A stretch of DNA of 50,758 nucleotides from UBA4615 sp044359175 (GTDB taxonomy: Bacteria > Pseudomonadota > Gammaproteobacteria > Burkholderiales > Burkholderiaceae_E): positions 1-50,758 of the forward strand of contig JBIKMO010000002.1 of NCBI GenBank assembly GCA_044359175.1, written 5' to 3'. Position 1 is the first letter of the stretch. Each line of letters begins with the position of its first letter. Under the pieces are notes generated by a model, which ran no database searches, was not told where the DNA came from, and saw only the letters and a program-made list of their open reading frames with translations. Below are positions 33,778 through 41,949 of the stretch, piece after piece. Both the position numbers and the translations under genes were made by a program.

Positions 33778-34745
33778 GCCTGCTGCGGATCGAGAACCTG
33801 CATACGCACTTCGTGACCCGCGGCGCAGACGGTGCCGAGCGCATCGCACGAGCGCTCAACGGCGTGTCGCTGTCGCTCGAGGCGGGACAGACGCTCGGTC
33901 TGGTGGGCGAGAGCGGAGCGGGCAAGTCGCTTACCGCGCTGGCGGTGCTGGGTCTGCTGCGCCCACCGGCGCGGGTGGTCGCCGGACGGGCGGTGTTCGA
34001 CGGTCAGGAGCTGCTCAGCGCCTCCGAGCAGACGCTGCGCGGCCTGCGTGGCGACCAGATCGCGATCGTCGTGCAAAACCCGAAGGTGTCGCTCGACCCG
34101 CTCGCCCGGGTCGGCGAGCAGCTCGCGCGGGTGAGCGTCGCCCACGGCCGCCTCGGGTGGCGCGACGCGCGTGAGCACGCGCTGCGGCTGCTGACCGCCG
34201 TCGGCATCCCAGACCCGACGCGTCGCGCGCTCGCCTACCCGCACGAGCTGTCCGGCGGCATGGCGCAGCGCGTGATGATCGCGATGGCGCTGTGCAACGC
34301 GCCGCGGCTGCTGATCGCCGACGAGCCCACGACCGGCCTGGATCTGACGATTCAGGCGCAGGTGCTCGACCTGATCGCCGGACAGGTCCGCGAGCGGGGG
34401 CTCGCGTGTCTGCTGATCACCCACGACCTGGGGGTGGTGGCGAACTACTGCGACCGGATCGCGGTGATGTTCGCCGGGCATGTCGTCGAGGAGGGTCCGG
34501 TCGCGCAGGTGTTCGACCGCGCCGCGCATCCTTACACCCGGGCGCTGCTCGCCTCGGCTGAGGGCGAAATCGATCCGGTCGACGACATCGGGCGGCGCCC
34601 GCCACCGAACCTGTTCGCGCTGCCCCCGGGCTGCGCGTACGCCGATCGCTGCCCGCGCGCCGACACCAAGTGCCGCCGCGCCCCGCCGCGATTCGACCGC
34701 GGTGCCGGGCACGTCGCGTGGTGCCACCACCCGGAGCCGCGGTGA
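33774..34745 (+). CDS. ABC transporter ATPase, DppD/OppD type
   Basis: 323 residues. Walker A GESGAGKS (45-52), signature LSGGMAQR (from 159), Walker B with D183-E184 (LLIADEP), H-loop LLITHDLG. The C-terminal Cys-rich tail (CAYADRCPRADTKC) is the region that holds an Fe-S or metal site in OppD/DppD proteins. It powers import together with the next ATPase. It overlaps the next gene by 4 bases (GTGA at 34742). Confidence 0.93.
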   Translation: MSLLRIENLHTHFVTRGADGAERIARALNGVSLSLEAGQTLGLVGESGAGKSLTALAVLGLLRPPARVVAGRAVFDGQELLSASEQTLRGLRGDQIAIVVQNPKVSLDPLARVGEQLARVSVAHGRLGWRDAREHALRLLTAVGIPDPTRRALAYPHELSGGMAQRVMIAMALCNAPRLLIADEPTTGLDLTIQAQVLDLIAGQVRERGLACLLITHDLGVVANYCDRIAVMFAGHVVEEGPVAQVFDRAAHPYTRALLASAEGEIDPVDDIGRRPPPNLFALPPGCAYADRCPRADTKCRRAPPRFDRGAGHVAWCHHPEPR

Positions 34746-35695
34746 ACGCGCCGCTGCTGCGGGTCGATGGGCTGCGGGTGAAGTTCCCGGTCGCTGGCTC
34801 GCCTCGGGGTCTGGTCGCGGTCGACGGCCTGTCGCTGCAGGTGCGCCGCGGCGAGACGCTAGCGCTGGTTGGCGAGAGCGGCTGCGGCAAGTCCACCGTC
34901 GCGCGCTCGATCCTGGGTCTGGTGCGGCCCGAGTCCGGGATCATCGTGTTCGAGGACGTCGCCATCGGTGGGCTCTCCGGCGCCGCGATGCGCCGGGTCC
35001 GCCCACGCCTGCAGATGGTGTTCCAGGATCCGTGGGCGGCGCTCAACCCACGCATGCGCATCGGCGAGCTGATCGGCGAGCCGCTGCGATTCGTTGACCG
35101 GTGCGATGCGGCGCAGCGCGAGCGACGGGTGCGCGAACTGGTCGCGCAGGTCGGCCTGAGCGAGGCCGTGCTCGAGCGGCATCCGGCCGCGCTGTCCGGT
35201 GGGCAGCTGCAGCGGGTGTGCATCGCACGCGCGATCGCCACCGCGCCGTCGCTGCTGGTGCTCGACGAGCCGACCAGTTCGCTCGACCTGTCGGTGCGAG
35301 GTAGCGTGCTGGCGCTGCTGCGACGGCTGCAGGCCGAGACCGGCATGGCGATGCTGTTCATCAGCCACGACATCGGATCGGTGCGCCGGCTCGCCGACCG
35401 CGTGACCGTCCTGTACCTCGGACGCGAGATGGAAACCGGTCCGACCGCCGCGGTGCTGGACGCGCCGGTGCACCCGTACACGCGAGCCCTGCTGGATGCG
35501 TTCCTGCCCGCTCGACCCGGCGTGCGCCCGCGTCGCGGCCGCGACCTTGGGGACCTGCCGAGTCCGTTGACCCCCCCGAGCGGCTGCGTGTTCCACCCGC
35601 GCTGTCCGGACTGCGTGGCGCGTTGCCGAAGCGAGCCGCCGCAGATTGCGGCCCGCGGTGAGCGCGCCGCGGCTTGCCACGTTCATCCGGCCTGA
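34742..35695 (+). CDS. ABC transporter ATPase, DppF/OppF type
   Basis: 317 residues, GTG start overlapping the previous stop. Walker A GESGCGKS (44-51), Q-loop MVFQDPWAALNPRM, signature LSGGQLQR (from 151), Walker B LLVLDEPTSSLD, H-loop LFISHDIG, and a Cys-containing tail (CVFHPRCPDCVARC) as in OppF/DppF. It completes the five-gene importer begun at 30314. A 206-base gap follows before the thiolase-fold gene. Confidence 0.93.
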   Translation: MNAPLLRVDGLRVKFPVAGSPRGLVAVDGLSLQVRRGETLALVGESGCGKSTVARSILGLVRPESGIIVFEDVAIGGLSGAAMRRVRPRLQMVFQDPWAALNPRMRIGELIGEPLRFVDRCDAAQRERRVRELVAQVGLSEAVLERHPAALSGGQLQRVCIARAIATAPSLLVLDEPTSSLDLSVRGSVLALLRRLQAETGMAMLFISHDIGSVRRLADRVTVLYLGREMETGPTAAVLDAPVHPYTRALLDAFLPARPGVRPRRGRDLGDLPSPLTPPSGCVFHPRCPDCVARCRSEPPQIAARGERAAACHVHPA

Positions 35696-35901
35696 GCGGC
35701 GCGCCGGGCATCGCAGCGTCGGCCGCGGCGGGGGCCGACTCGGAACGCGATACGGCAGTTTGACCGAAGAGTCCGCGCTGCGCAGACTGCAGAGGAGCGT
35801 CGCAGCACGCGCCGGTCCGCGTGCGCGGGAGCGGCCTCGAACCGAGAGAACTCACGCATGCGCCTCGCGCGATGCGGCCCGCGCGTCACCGCGGTGCCGC
35901 G

Positions 35902-37092
35902 ATGAACCGGCCGAACGCCGCGATCGTCGGCGTAGGCATGACGCCCGTGGGCGTCTGCCCGGAGCGTTCATCGGTGGGGCTGGCGGCGCAAGCGCTTCAG
36001 GCGGCGCTCGCGGACGCGGGCATCGGCCGCGATCAGGTCGACGGGCTGGCCTGGAGCCTCGGCCGGCCCAGCGGCGAGGACTACGACACGACCGCGGAAG
36101 CCCTTGGGCTGAACCTGCGGTTCGTCAACCAGACCTGGACGCACGGGCGCTTCGCGGGCACCTGCGTGATCGTGGCCGCGCTCGCGGTCGAGAGCGGGCT
36201 CGCGGACTTCGTGGCCTGCATCGGCGGCATCCGCCGGATCGCGACCAACACGCCCGCCAGCTACGGCGTGCTGCCGCACGGCGACCTGCGCGCGCACGGC
36301 TTCGGCCAGTTCGCCGACGAGGGCGCCCTCGCGTTGCGTCGCTACCTGCACGTGCACGGCGTCGAGCCGTCACGGCTCGCCGACGTGGTGGTGGCGCTGC
36401 GCCGCAACGCCTCGCTCAACCCGGGCGCGTGGCTGCGTACGCCGCTGAGCCGCGACGACTACCTCGCGATGCCGTTCGTGGTCGACCCGCTGCGTGCGGC
36501 CGATTGCTTCCCCGCCAACGCCGCGGGCGTGCCGCTGAACGACAGCGGCGTGTGCGTGATCGTCGGGCGCCGCGACGCACTGCCCGCTGGGTCGCGGCCA
36601 GCGGTTCACGTGCTGGCAGGCCAGGGACTGCAGGCGGGGCGCGAGGAGACCTACTTCGGTCGACCGGGACTGGGGCTGTTCACGCAAGCCGCGTCGAGCT
36701 TCGCGCCGACGCCGCGCGACCTGCGGGTCTACGACCTGGCCGGGCTGCGGCCCGCCGACGTCGACGGCTTCTACACCTACGATGCGTTCTCAAGTCTGGT
36801 GTGGTTCGCGCTCGAGCGCTTCGGGCATTGCGCGCCCGGCGAGGCGCCACGCTGGGCGAGCGCGGAGCGGCTGTCGTTCGACGGAGGGCTGCCCACCAAC
36901 ACGAACGGCGGCCTGATCGGCGAGGGACACACCGGGGGCTGGGGACACCTGGTGGAGATCGCCCGGCAGTTGCGCCATGAGGCCGGGGCTCGGCAGATCC
37001 GCAACGCGTCGGTGCTCCAGTGGGCGACCGTGTTCGGCGATGCCCTGCTCTTCACCAACGACCGCGCATTGCTCGGGCGCGCACCCTCATGA
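35902..37092 (+). CDS. Thiolase-fold (SCP2-like) protein lacking catalytic cysteines
   Basis: 396 residues. The thiolase fold is seen in AAIVGVGMTPVG, SVGLAAQALQAALADAGIGR, SGLADFVACIGG and, near the end, NTNGGLIGEGHTGGWGHLVE with LRHEAGARQ. The nucleophilic Cys expected in the first half aligns with the HG of TWTHGRFAG (81-82), and the second Cys motif (CxGG) is replaced by SVLQWATVFG; the active-site GH is kept. SCP2-type thiolases without Cys and paired with DUF35 proteins act in steroid side-chain retro-aldol cleavage (Ltp2 type). The next gene is a DUF35 protein overlapping by 4 bases. ATG at 35902 is chosen; ATG 35872 is possible. Confidence 0.85.
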   Translation: MNRPNAAIVGVGMTPVGVCPERSSVGLAAQALQAALADAGIGRDQVDGLAWSLGRPSGEDYDTTAEALGLNLRFVNQTWTHGRFAGTCVIVAALAVESGLADFVACIGGIRRIATNTPASYGVLPHGDLRAHGFGQFADEGALALRRYLHVHGVEPSRLADVVVALRRNASLNPGAWLRTPLSRDDYLAMPFVVDPLRAADCFPANAAGVPLNDSGVCVIVGRRDALPAGSRPAVHVLAGQGLQAGREETYFGRPGLGLFTQAASSFAPTPRDLRVYDLAGLRPADVDGFYTYDAFSSLVWFALERFGHCAPGEAPRWASAERLSFDGGLPTNTNGGLIGEGHTGGWGHLVEIARQLRHEAGARQIRNASVLQWATVFGDALLFTNDRALLGRAPS

Positions 37093-37484
37093 GCACGCCC
37101 GCGATCGACGCGACGATCCGCGCGGCGCTGGAGCGCGGCCGCCCGGTGTTACCGCGGTGCACGCGCTGCGGCACGCTGCGCTGGCCTCCGCGGGAGGTGT
37201 GCCACGCCTGCCTGAGCGCGGAGACGGGCTGGGTCGAGCTCGGCGGCGGCGGCGCGGTGGTGTCCTTCGTCGTCGTGCGAACTGGCCCGAACCCAGCGCG
37301 CGCGCTGCCGTACTGCGTCGTGCACGTCGAACTCGACGAGGGCCCGCGGATGACCGGCAATCTGCTGAACGCGCCGCCCGAGGCCGCACGCATCGGCCTG
37401 CGGGTGCGTACCGTGGTCGAAGCCACGCCGGCCGGACCGCTGCTGCAGTTCGAACCGGACCGCTCTGCGCTCACTCGAGCTTGA
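37089..37484 (+). CDS. DUF35 OB-fold / zinc-ribbon protein
   Basis: 131 residues. The zinc ribbon has C24-x2-C27 and C38-x2-C41 (CTRCGTLRWPPREVCHACL), followed by an OB-fold acyl-CoA-binding domain (GAVVSFVVVRTGPNPA, YCVVHVELDEGPRMTGNLL). DUF35 proteins form complexes with thiolase-fold partners and position acyl-CoA. Coupled to the thiolase-fold gene by ATGA overlap (37089-37092). Its 3' end overlaps the end of the convergent receptor gene by 14 bases (37471-37484). Confidence 0.9.
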   Translation: MSTPAIDATIRAALERGRPVLPRCTRCGTLRWPPREVCHACLSAETGWVELGGGGAVVSFVVVRTGPNPARALPYCVVHVELDEGPRMTGNLLNAPPEAARIGLRVRTVVEATPAGPLLQFEPDRSALTRA

Positions 37485-38439
37485 TGTTGGCCGCCCGGAT
37501 GATCGGGCGGAACACCTCGGTCTCCTCGCCGATGCGCCGCGCGACCGCCTCGGGTGCGCCGCCGATCACGGTCCATCCGTCGGCCTCGAGCCGGCTGCGC
37601 AGCGCCGGCGCGGCGAGCGCATCGTTGAACGCCTGATTCAGCCGTCGCACGATCGCGGGCGGCAGCCCGGGCGGACCCACGACGCCCGACCACGAGCTGT
37701 TGCGGAATCCAGGCAAGCCACTCTCGGCGATCGTCGGCACGTCGGGGAACACGCTCCAGCGCTGTGCGGCGCCGACCCCGAGCGCGACCAGGCGGCCAGC
37801 CTGCACGTGCGGGAGCGCCGCGACGTCGGTGAACATCAGGTCGATCTCGCCGCCCATCAGGCCCTGCAGCGCGGGCGCGTTGCCCTTGTACGGCACGTGG
37901 ACGATGCCGATGCCGGCCATCTGGTTCAGCAGCGCGAGCCCGAGATGCGTCCCGGTGCCCACGCCCGCCGAACCGCCGTTCTGTCTGCCCGGCTGCACGC
38001 GACCGGCCGCAATCAGCTCGGGCACGGTCCTGAACGGCGCGTTGGGACGCGCGACCAGCACGAGGTGGATCTCCATGCCGAGCACGATCGGCGTGTAGTG
38101 CTCGTCGACCTTCAAGCCGAAGGCTGCCGGGTCGATCAGCGGCTGGAACACCGACAGCACGTTACTGCCCTGACCAATCGTGTAGCCGTCGGGCCGCGCG
38201 TTGACGATCGCGTTGAATCCCACGCGTCCGCCCGCGCCGGGCCGGTTGTCCAGCACGATCGGTTGACCCAGGTGCTTCGAGGTCTCCTCGAGGATCCGGC
38301 GCCACGCGGTGTCGAGCGCGGAACCGGCGGCGTAGGGATAGATGAAGGTGACCGGGCGCGTCGGATAGGACTGCGCGCCTGCATGCGCCGCGAACAGCAT
38401 CGAGAACAGGGCGAGCGCCCCGAGCCAGCGTCGTGTCAT
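37471..38439 (-). CDS. Bug/TctC-family periplasmic substrate-binding protein
   Basis: 322 residues. Signal peptide TRRWLGALALFSMLFAAHAG with cleavage after GAQ, then SYPTRPVTFIYPYAAGSALD, DNRPGAGGRVGFNAIV and HVPYKGNAPALQGLMGGEID. It is convergent with the DUF35 gene and overlaps it. No permease genes are close. Possibly it supplies a substrate to the hyuAB block, but the opposite strand argues for independent control. A 241-base gap separates its start from the divergent membrane-protein gene. Confidence 0.92.
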   Translation of the reverse strand: MTRRWLGALALFSMLFAAHAGAQSYPTRPVTFIYPYAAGSALDTAWRRILEETSKHLGQPIVLDNRPGAGGRVGFNAIVNARPDGYTIGQGSNVLSVFQPLIDPAAFGLKVDEHYTPIVLGMEIHLVLVARPNAPFRTVPELIAAGRVQPGRQNGGSAGVGTGTHLGLALLNQMAGIGIVHVPYKGNAPALQGLMGGEIDLMFTDVAALPHVQAGRLVALGVGAAQRWSVFPDVPTIAESGLPGFRNSSWSGVVGPPGLPPAIVRRLNQAFNDALAAPALRSRLEADGWTVIGGAPEAVARRIGEETEVFRPIIRAANIKLE

Positions 38440-38680
38440 CGTGGTTCCCCGAGTCCCGGTGCGATCGCCGAGGACTCTGCACCGCGGCCTCGTACGGGGT
38501 CAACCGGACGGTCCGTTTCCCCGGTCGGACGACGCAGCACGCCTGCGCCGATGCGCGCTCGGCGATCGGTGCATTTGGCACCCGTCCCGCGCCGGCGACC
38601 GTCCGTCGGGCCTCGCTGCTCGCGGCGACGGTGCCGGCCCACGCTGCGGTTTTACACAGCCACGACCGCCCCGACGCGCG

Positions 38681-39316
38681 ATGCCCCCCCTGCTCGTTCC
38701 CGCACTGCACCTGATCGTGCTGGTCGGCGTGGGCGCGCTGTCGCGCAGCGCGGCGGTCGTGCTGCTCGCGGCCGTCGCGGCAGGCGCGTCGGTGACGCTG
38801 CTCACGCCGCTCGGGGAGCTCGCCGCGAAGCCGCTGCCCGACCTGGCGATCGCCTTCGCGGGCGTGGGGCTGGGCACCGTGCTCGGCCTGTGGGCGGCGG
38901 TTGCCCGTGCGCGTGCCCGGCGCGCCAAGCCCGACGCGCGCGGCTTGGCGCTCGAGCGGGCGCGGCGTCGCAACGGCGGCAGTCCGTGGCCGCTTGCGAC
39001 GACGGTGATCGTGATCGTGGTGGCGCTCGGCCTGTACCTCGAAGGTCGACTGGTGCCCGCCTGGCGCACGACCGTGAACGGCTGGCTCGACTCGCCGCCG
39101 GCGCACGCGATCGGGCTGTCGGCGCCGGCGGCCTTTCCCTGGGACGCACGACCGCCGGCGAGCGGCGCGGGCCCGACACCCGCGGCGAGCGGCGGTACGA
39201 CCGGCTCGGCGGCGGCGCGCGCGCCAACGACGGCGCGGCCCCAAGGCGACCTGCGCCACTGCCTCGACAACACCGAACGCGGCGACGTGCTGCGCTGCGC
39301 GGAGCGCGGGCGCTGA
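38681..39316 (+). CDS. Hypothetical membrane protein
   Basis: 211 residues. Three or four hydrophobic segments in the first half (about 1-20, 22-42, 55-80) and one at about 102-122 (LATTVIVIVVALGLYLEG), with an Arg/Lys-rich loop between. The last third is Pro/Ala/Thr-rich and ends with two Cys (RHCLDNTERGDVLRC). No known family recognised. It converges on the MgtA gene (25 bases between stops). ATG at 38681 chosen as the first start before the hydrophobic run; frame is clean and codon use like neighbours. Confidence 0.6.
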   Translation: MPPLLVPALHLIVLVGVGALSRSAAVVLLAAVAAGASVTLLTPLGELAAKPLPDLAIAFAGVGLGTVLGLWAAVARARARRAKPDARGLALERARRRNGGSPWPLATTVIVIVVALGLYLEGRLVPAWRTTVNGWLDSPPAHAIGLSAPAAFPWDARPPASGAGPTPAASGGTTGSAAARAPTTARPQGDLRHCLDNTERGDVLRCAERGR

Positions 39317-39341
39317 GACCGCCGCCCGCGGCCGCGCCGCG

Positions 39342-41906
39342 CTACGCGACCACCGCCGCCGGAACGGCGGCCGGCCGGCCGAACCGGCGCTTGGCGAGCT
39401 CGGTTGCCGCGAGGTAGGCGAGCACGATCGCGAACAGCGCGCCGGTCAGCGCACCGCTCAGCGGCACGAAGCCGAACAGCGCGGCGAGCTCGCCAGAGGC
39501 GGGCAGCGCGAGCGCGACCGTGCCGACCGCGACGGTCGCGACGCACAGCAACGCACCCGGGCGCGAGGCCCAGGCTGCGCCCTCGGTGCGCAGCACCAGC
39601 ACGACCGCGAGCTCGGTGAGCAGTGAGGCGACGAACCAGCCTGTCTGGAACGTGGCCTCGTCGGCTTCGAATACCAGCCGCAGCAGCGCGAAGGCGAGCA
39701 GGTCGAACAGCGTCGAGACCAGTCCGAACACGAGCATGTAGCGCCGTACCCGGGCGACGTCCCAGCGGTGCGGGCGCGCGAGCTGCGCCTCGTCGACCCG
39801 GTCGGTGGCGATCGCCATCGAGGGCAGATCGGAGAGGAAGTTGTTGAGCAGGATCTGCGTGGCCGACAGCGGCAGGAACGGCAGCAGCGGCGTGGCGAAC
39901 GCCATGCTCAGCATGTTGCCGAAGTTGGCCGCGCAGGTGATCGAGATGTACTTCATCGTGTTGGCGAAGGTACGCCGGCCCTCGACCACGCCGTCGCGCA
40001 GCACGCCCAGGCCGCGGCGGGTGAGCACCACGTCGGCGCTCTCGCGCGCGACGTCCACCGCCGAGTCGACCGAGATGCCGACGTCGGCGACGTGCAGTGC
40101 GGGCGCGTCGTTGATGCCGTCGCCCAGGTAGCCGACCACGTGCCCGGCGCGGCGCAGCGCGCGCACGATCCGCTCCTTCTGCTGCGGGTCGACCTCGGCG
40201 AACAGCGCGGTGCGCGGTGCGCGGTGCGCGAGCGCCTCGTCGGTCATCTCGGCGAGTTCGGCGCCAGTGAGCAGCGCTTCGCCATCCAGCCCGACCGAGC
40301 GCGCGACCTGGGCGGCAACCCAGCGGTTATCGCCGGTGATCACCTTCGTGCGCACGCCCAAGGCGGCCAGCGCCGCGACCGACGCCGCCGCGTCGGGCCG
40401 CGGCGGATCTCGAAACAGCAGGAAACCGCAGAGCTCGAGCGCGACCTCGTCGGCCCGCGTCCACTGCGCGCGCGCCTCGCGCTCGGCGCACGCCACCGCG
40501 AGCACGCGCAGCCCCTCGGCGCCGCGCTCGGCGCACCATGCCTGAACGGCCGCTCGCTGCCGGTCGTCGAGCGGCTGCTCGCGCCCGCCGACGCTCACCG
40601 ACGTGCAGACCTCGAGGACCTGCGCGACCGCACCCTTGACCACCAGTCGGTGGCGGTCGGGCCGATCGGGCTCGGCAACCACCACCGTCAGCCGGCGCCT
40701 CACGAAGTCGTACGGCATCTCGGCGACCTTGGCCTCGCGCGGCGGCTCCAGACCAGCCTCTCGGCCGGCGGCGAGGATCGCCGCATCGAGCGGGTTGTCG
40801 ATGCCGGACTCGAGCGACGCGTTCACCCAGGCGAGCCGCAGCACCGGCTCGCTCGCGACGCCTGCGAGGTCGGTGGCCGCATGCAGCACCATGCGGCCCT
40901 CGGTGAGCGTGCCGGTCTTGTCGGTGCAGAGCACGTCCATCGCGCCCAGGTTCTCGATCGCCTGCAGGCGGCGCACCACCGTTCCCCGCTCGGCCATTGC
41001 GCGCGCGCCGTGCGACAGCGTGACCGTGACGATCGCCGGCAGCAGCTCGGGCGACAGCCCCACGGCGAGCGCGACCGCGAACAGCAGCGACTCGATCCCC
41101 GGGCGGCCGAGGGCGGCGCTGACCACCACGACGAACAGCGTCATCAGTACCATGACCTTCAGCAGCACCGCGCCGAAGTCGCGCACGCCGCGCTCGAAAC
41201 TGGTCTCGGGTACCCGGGTCGCGAGCCGCGCGGCGACGCGTCCGTAGGCGGTGCCCGCCCCGGTGGCCACGACCAGCGCGGTCACCGTGCCGCTTCGCAC
41301 CGACGTGCCTGCGAACAGCGCGTTCACCCGGTGCGCGTGCGGCGCGTCGAGGGCGACCGTACCCGGATGCTTGTCGACCGGGTACGACTCGCCGGTGAGC
41401 GCGGCCTCCTCGACCAGGCAGTCGAGCGCCTCGAGCACGCGGGCATCGGCCGGCACCAGATCGCCGGCGCTCAGCAGCATCAGGTCGCCGGGCACGATCG
41501 ACTCGGACGGCACGCGCCGCGCCTCGCCATCGCGCAGCACACGGGTGCTCGGGGCGAGGCGACGGCGCAGCGCGGCCACCGACGCATCGGCGCGCCGCTC
41601 CTGGACGAAGCCGAGCAGCGCGCTGCCGAGCACGATCGCTGCGACGATTGCCGCGTCGATCCACTCCTGCACGAACATCGACACCGCGGCGCCCACCAGC
41701 AGGATCAGCACCAACGGGCTCGAGAACTGCCGCGCGAGCAGCCGAAGCGCGCCACGCTCGGGCGCGTCGACCACGCGGTTGGGTCCGTGGACGGCCAGCC
41801 GGCGAGCGGCCTCGTCGCCGGTCAGGCCCGCGCGACCCGCCGCGAGTGCGGCGAGCAGCACGCCCTCGTCGCCGCTCCAGAAGGGCGGGCCGCTCGGGCC
41901 GTTCAC
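39342..41906 (-). CDS. mgtA: Magnesium-translocating P-type ATPase (MgtA/MgtB type)
   Basis: 854 residues, slightly shorter than E. coli MgtA (898). Class III P-type ATPase: actuator loop LTGES, phosphorylation motif DKTGTLTEG with D329, nucleotide-binding KGAVAQVLE, hinge GDGINDAPAL. FAVALAVGLSPELLPAIVTV is the MgtA-specific M4 helix (AVGL-[ST]-PE-[ML]-LP). M5-M6 also match (NFLSDLPSMAIATDRVDEA). It imports Mg2+ across the inner membrane. The N-terminus lacks much of the MgtA amphipathic tail. No long leader or Mg-sensing element is visible: only 43 bases separate its start from the receptor gene upstream. Confidence 0.93.
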   Translation of the reverse strand: MNGPSGPPFWSGDEGVLLAALAAGRAGLTGDEAARRLAVHGPNRVVDAPERGALRLLARQFSSPLVLILLVGAAVSMFVQEWIDAAIVAAIVLGSALLGFVQERRADASVAALRRRLAPSTRVLRDGEARRVPSESIVPGDLMLLSAGDLVPADARVLEALDCLVEEAALTGESYPVDKHPGTVALDAPHAHRVNALFAGTSVRSGTVTALVVATGAGTAYGRVAARLATRVPETSFERGVRDFGAVLLKVMVLMTLFVVVVSAALGRPGIESLLFAVALAVGLSPELLPAIVTVTLSHGARAMAERGTVVRRLQAIENLGAMDVLCTDKTGTLTEGRMVLHAATDLAGVASEPVLRLAWVNASLESGIDNPLDAAILAAGREAGLEPPREAKVAEMPYDFVRRRLTVVVAEPDRPDRHRLVVKGAVAQVLEVCTSVSVGGREQPLDDRQRAAVQAWCAERGAEGLRVLAVACAEREARAQWTRADEVALELCGFLLFRDPPRPDAAASVAALAALGVRTKVITGDNRWVAAQVARSVGLDGEALLTGAELAEMTDEALAHRAPRTALFAEVDPQQKERIVRALRRAGHVVGYLGDGINDAPALHVADVGISVDSAVDVARESADVVLTRRGLGVLRDGVVEGRRTFANTMKYISITCAANFGNMLSMAFATPLLPFLPLSATQILLNNFLSDLPSMAIATDRVDEAQLARPHRWDVARVRRYMLVFGLVSTLFDLLAFALLRLVFEADEATFQTGWFVASLLTELAVVLVLRTEGAAWASRPGALLCVATVAVGTVALALPASGELAALFGFVPLSGALTGALFAIVLAYLAATELAKRRFGRPAAVPAAVVA

Positions 41907-41949
41907 GCGTGCGAACGAGGTGGGGCGAACGATGCGACGGGCGCGGGTC

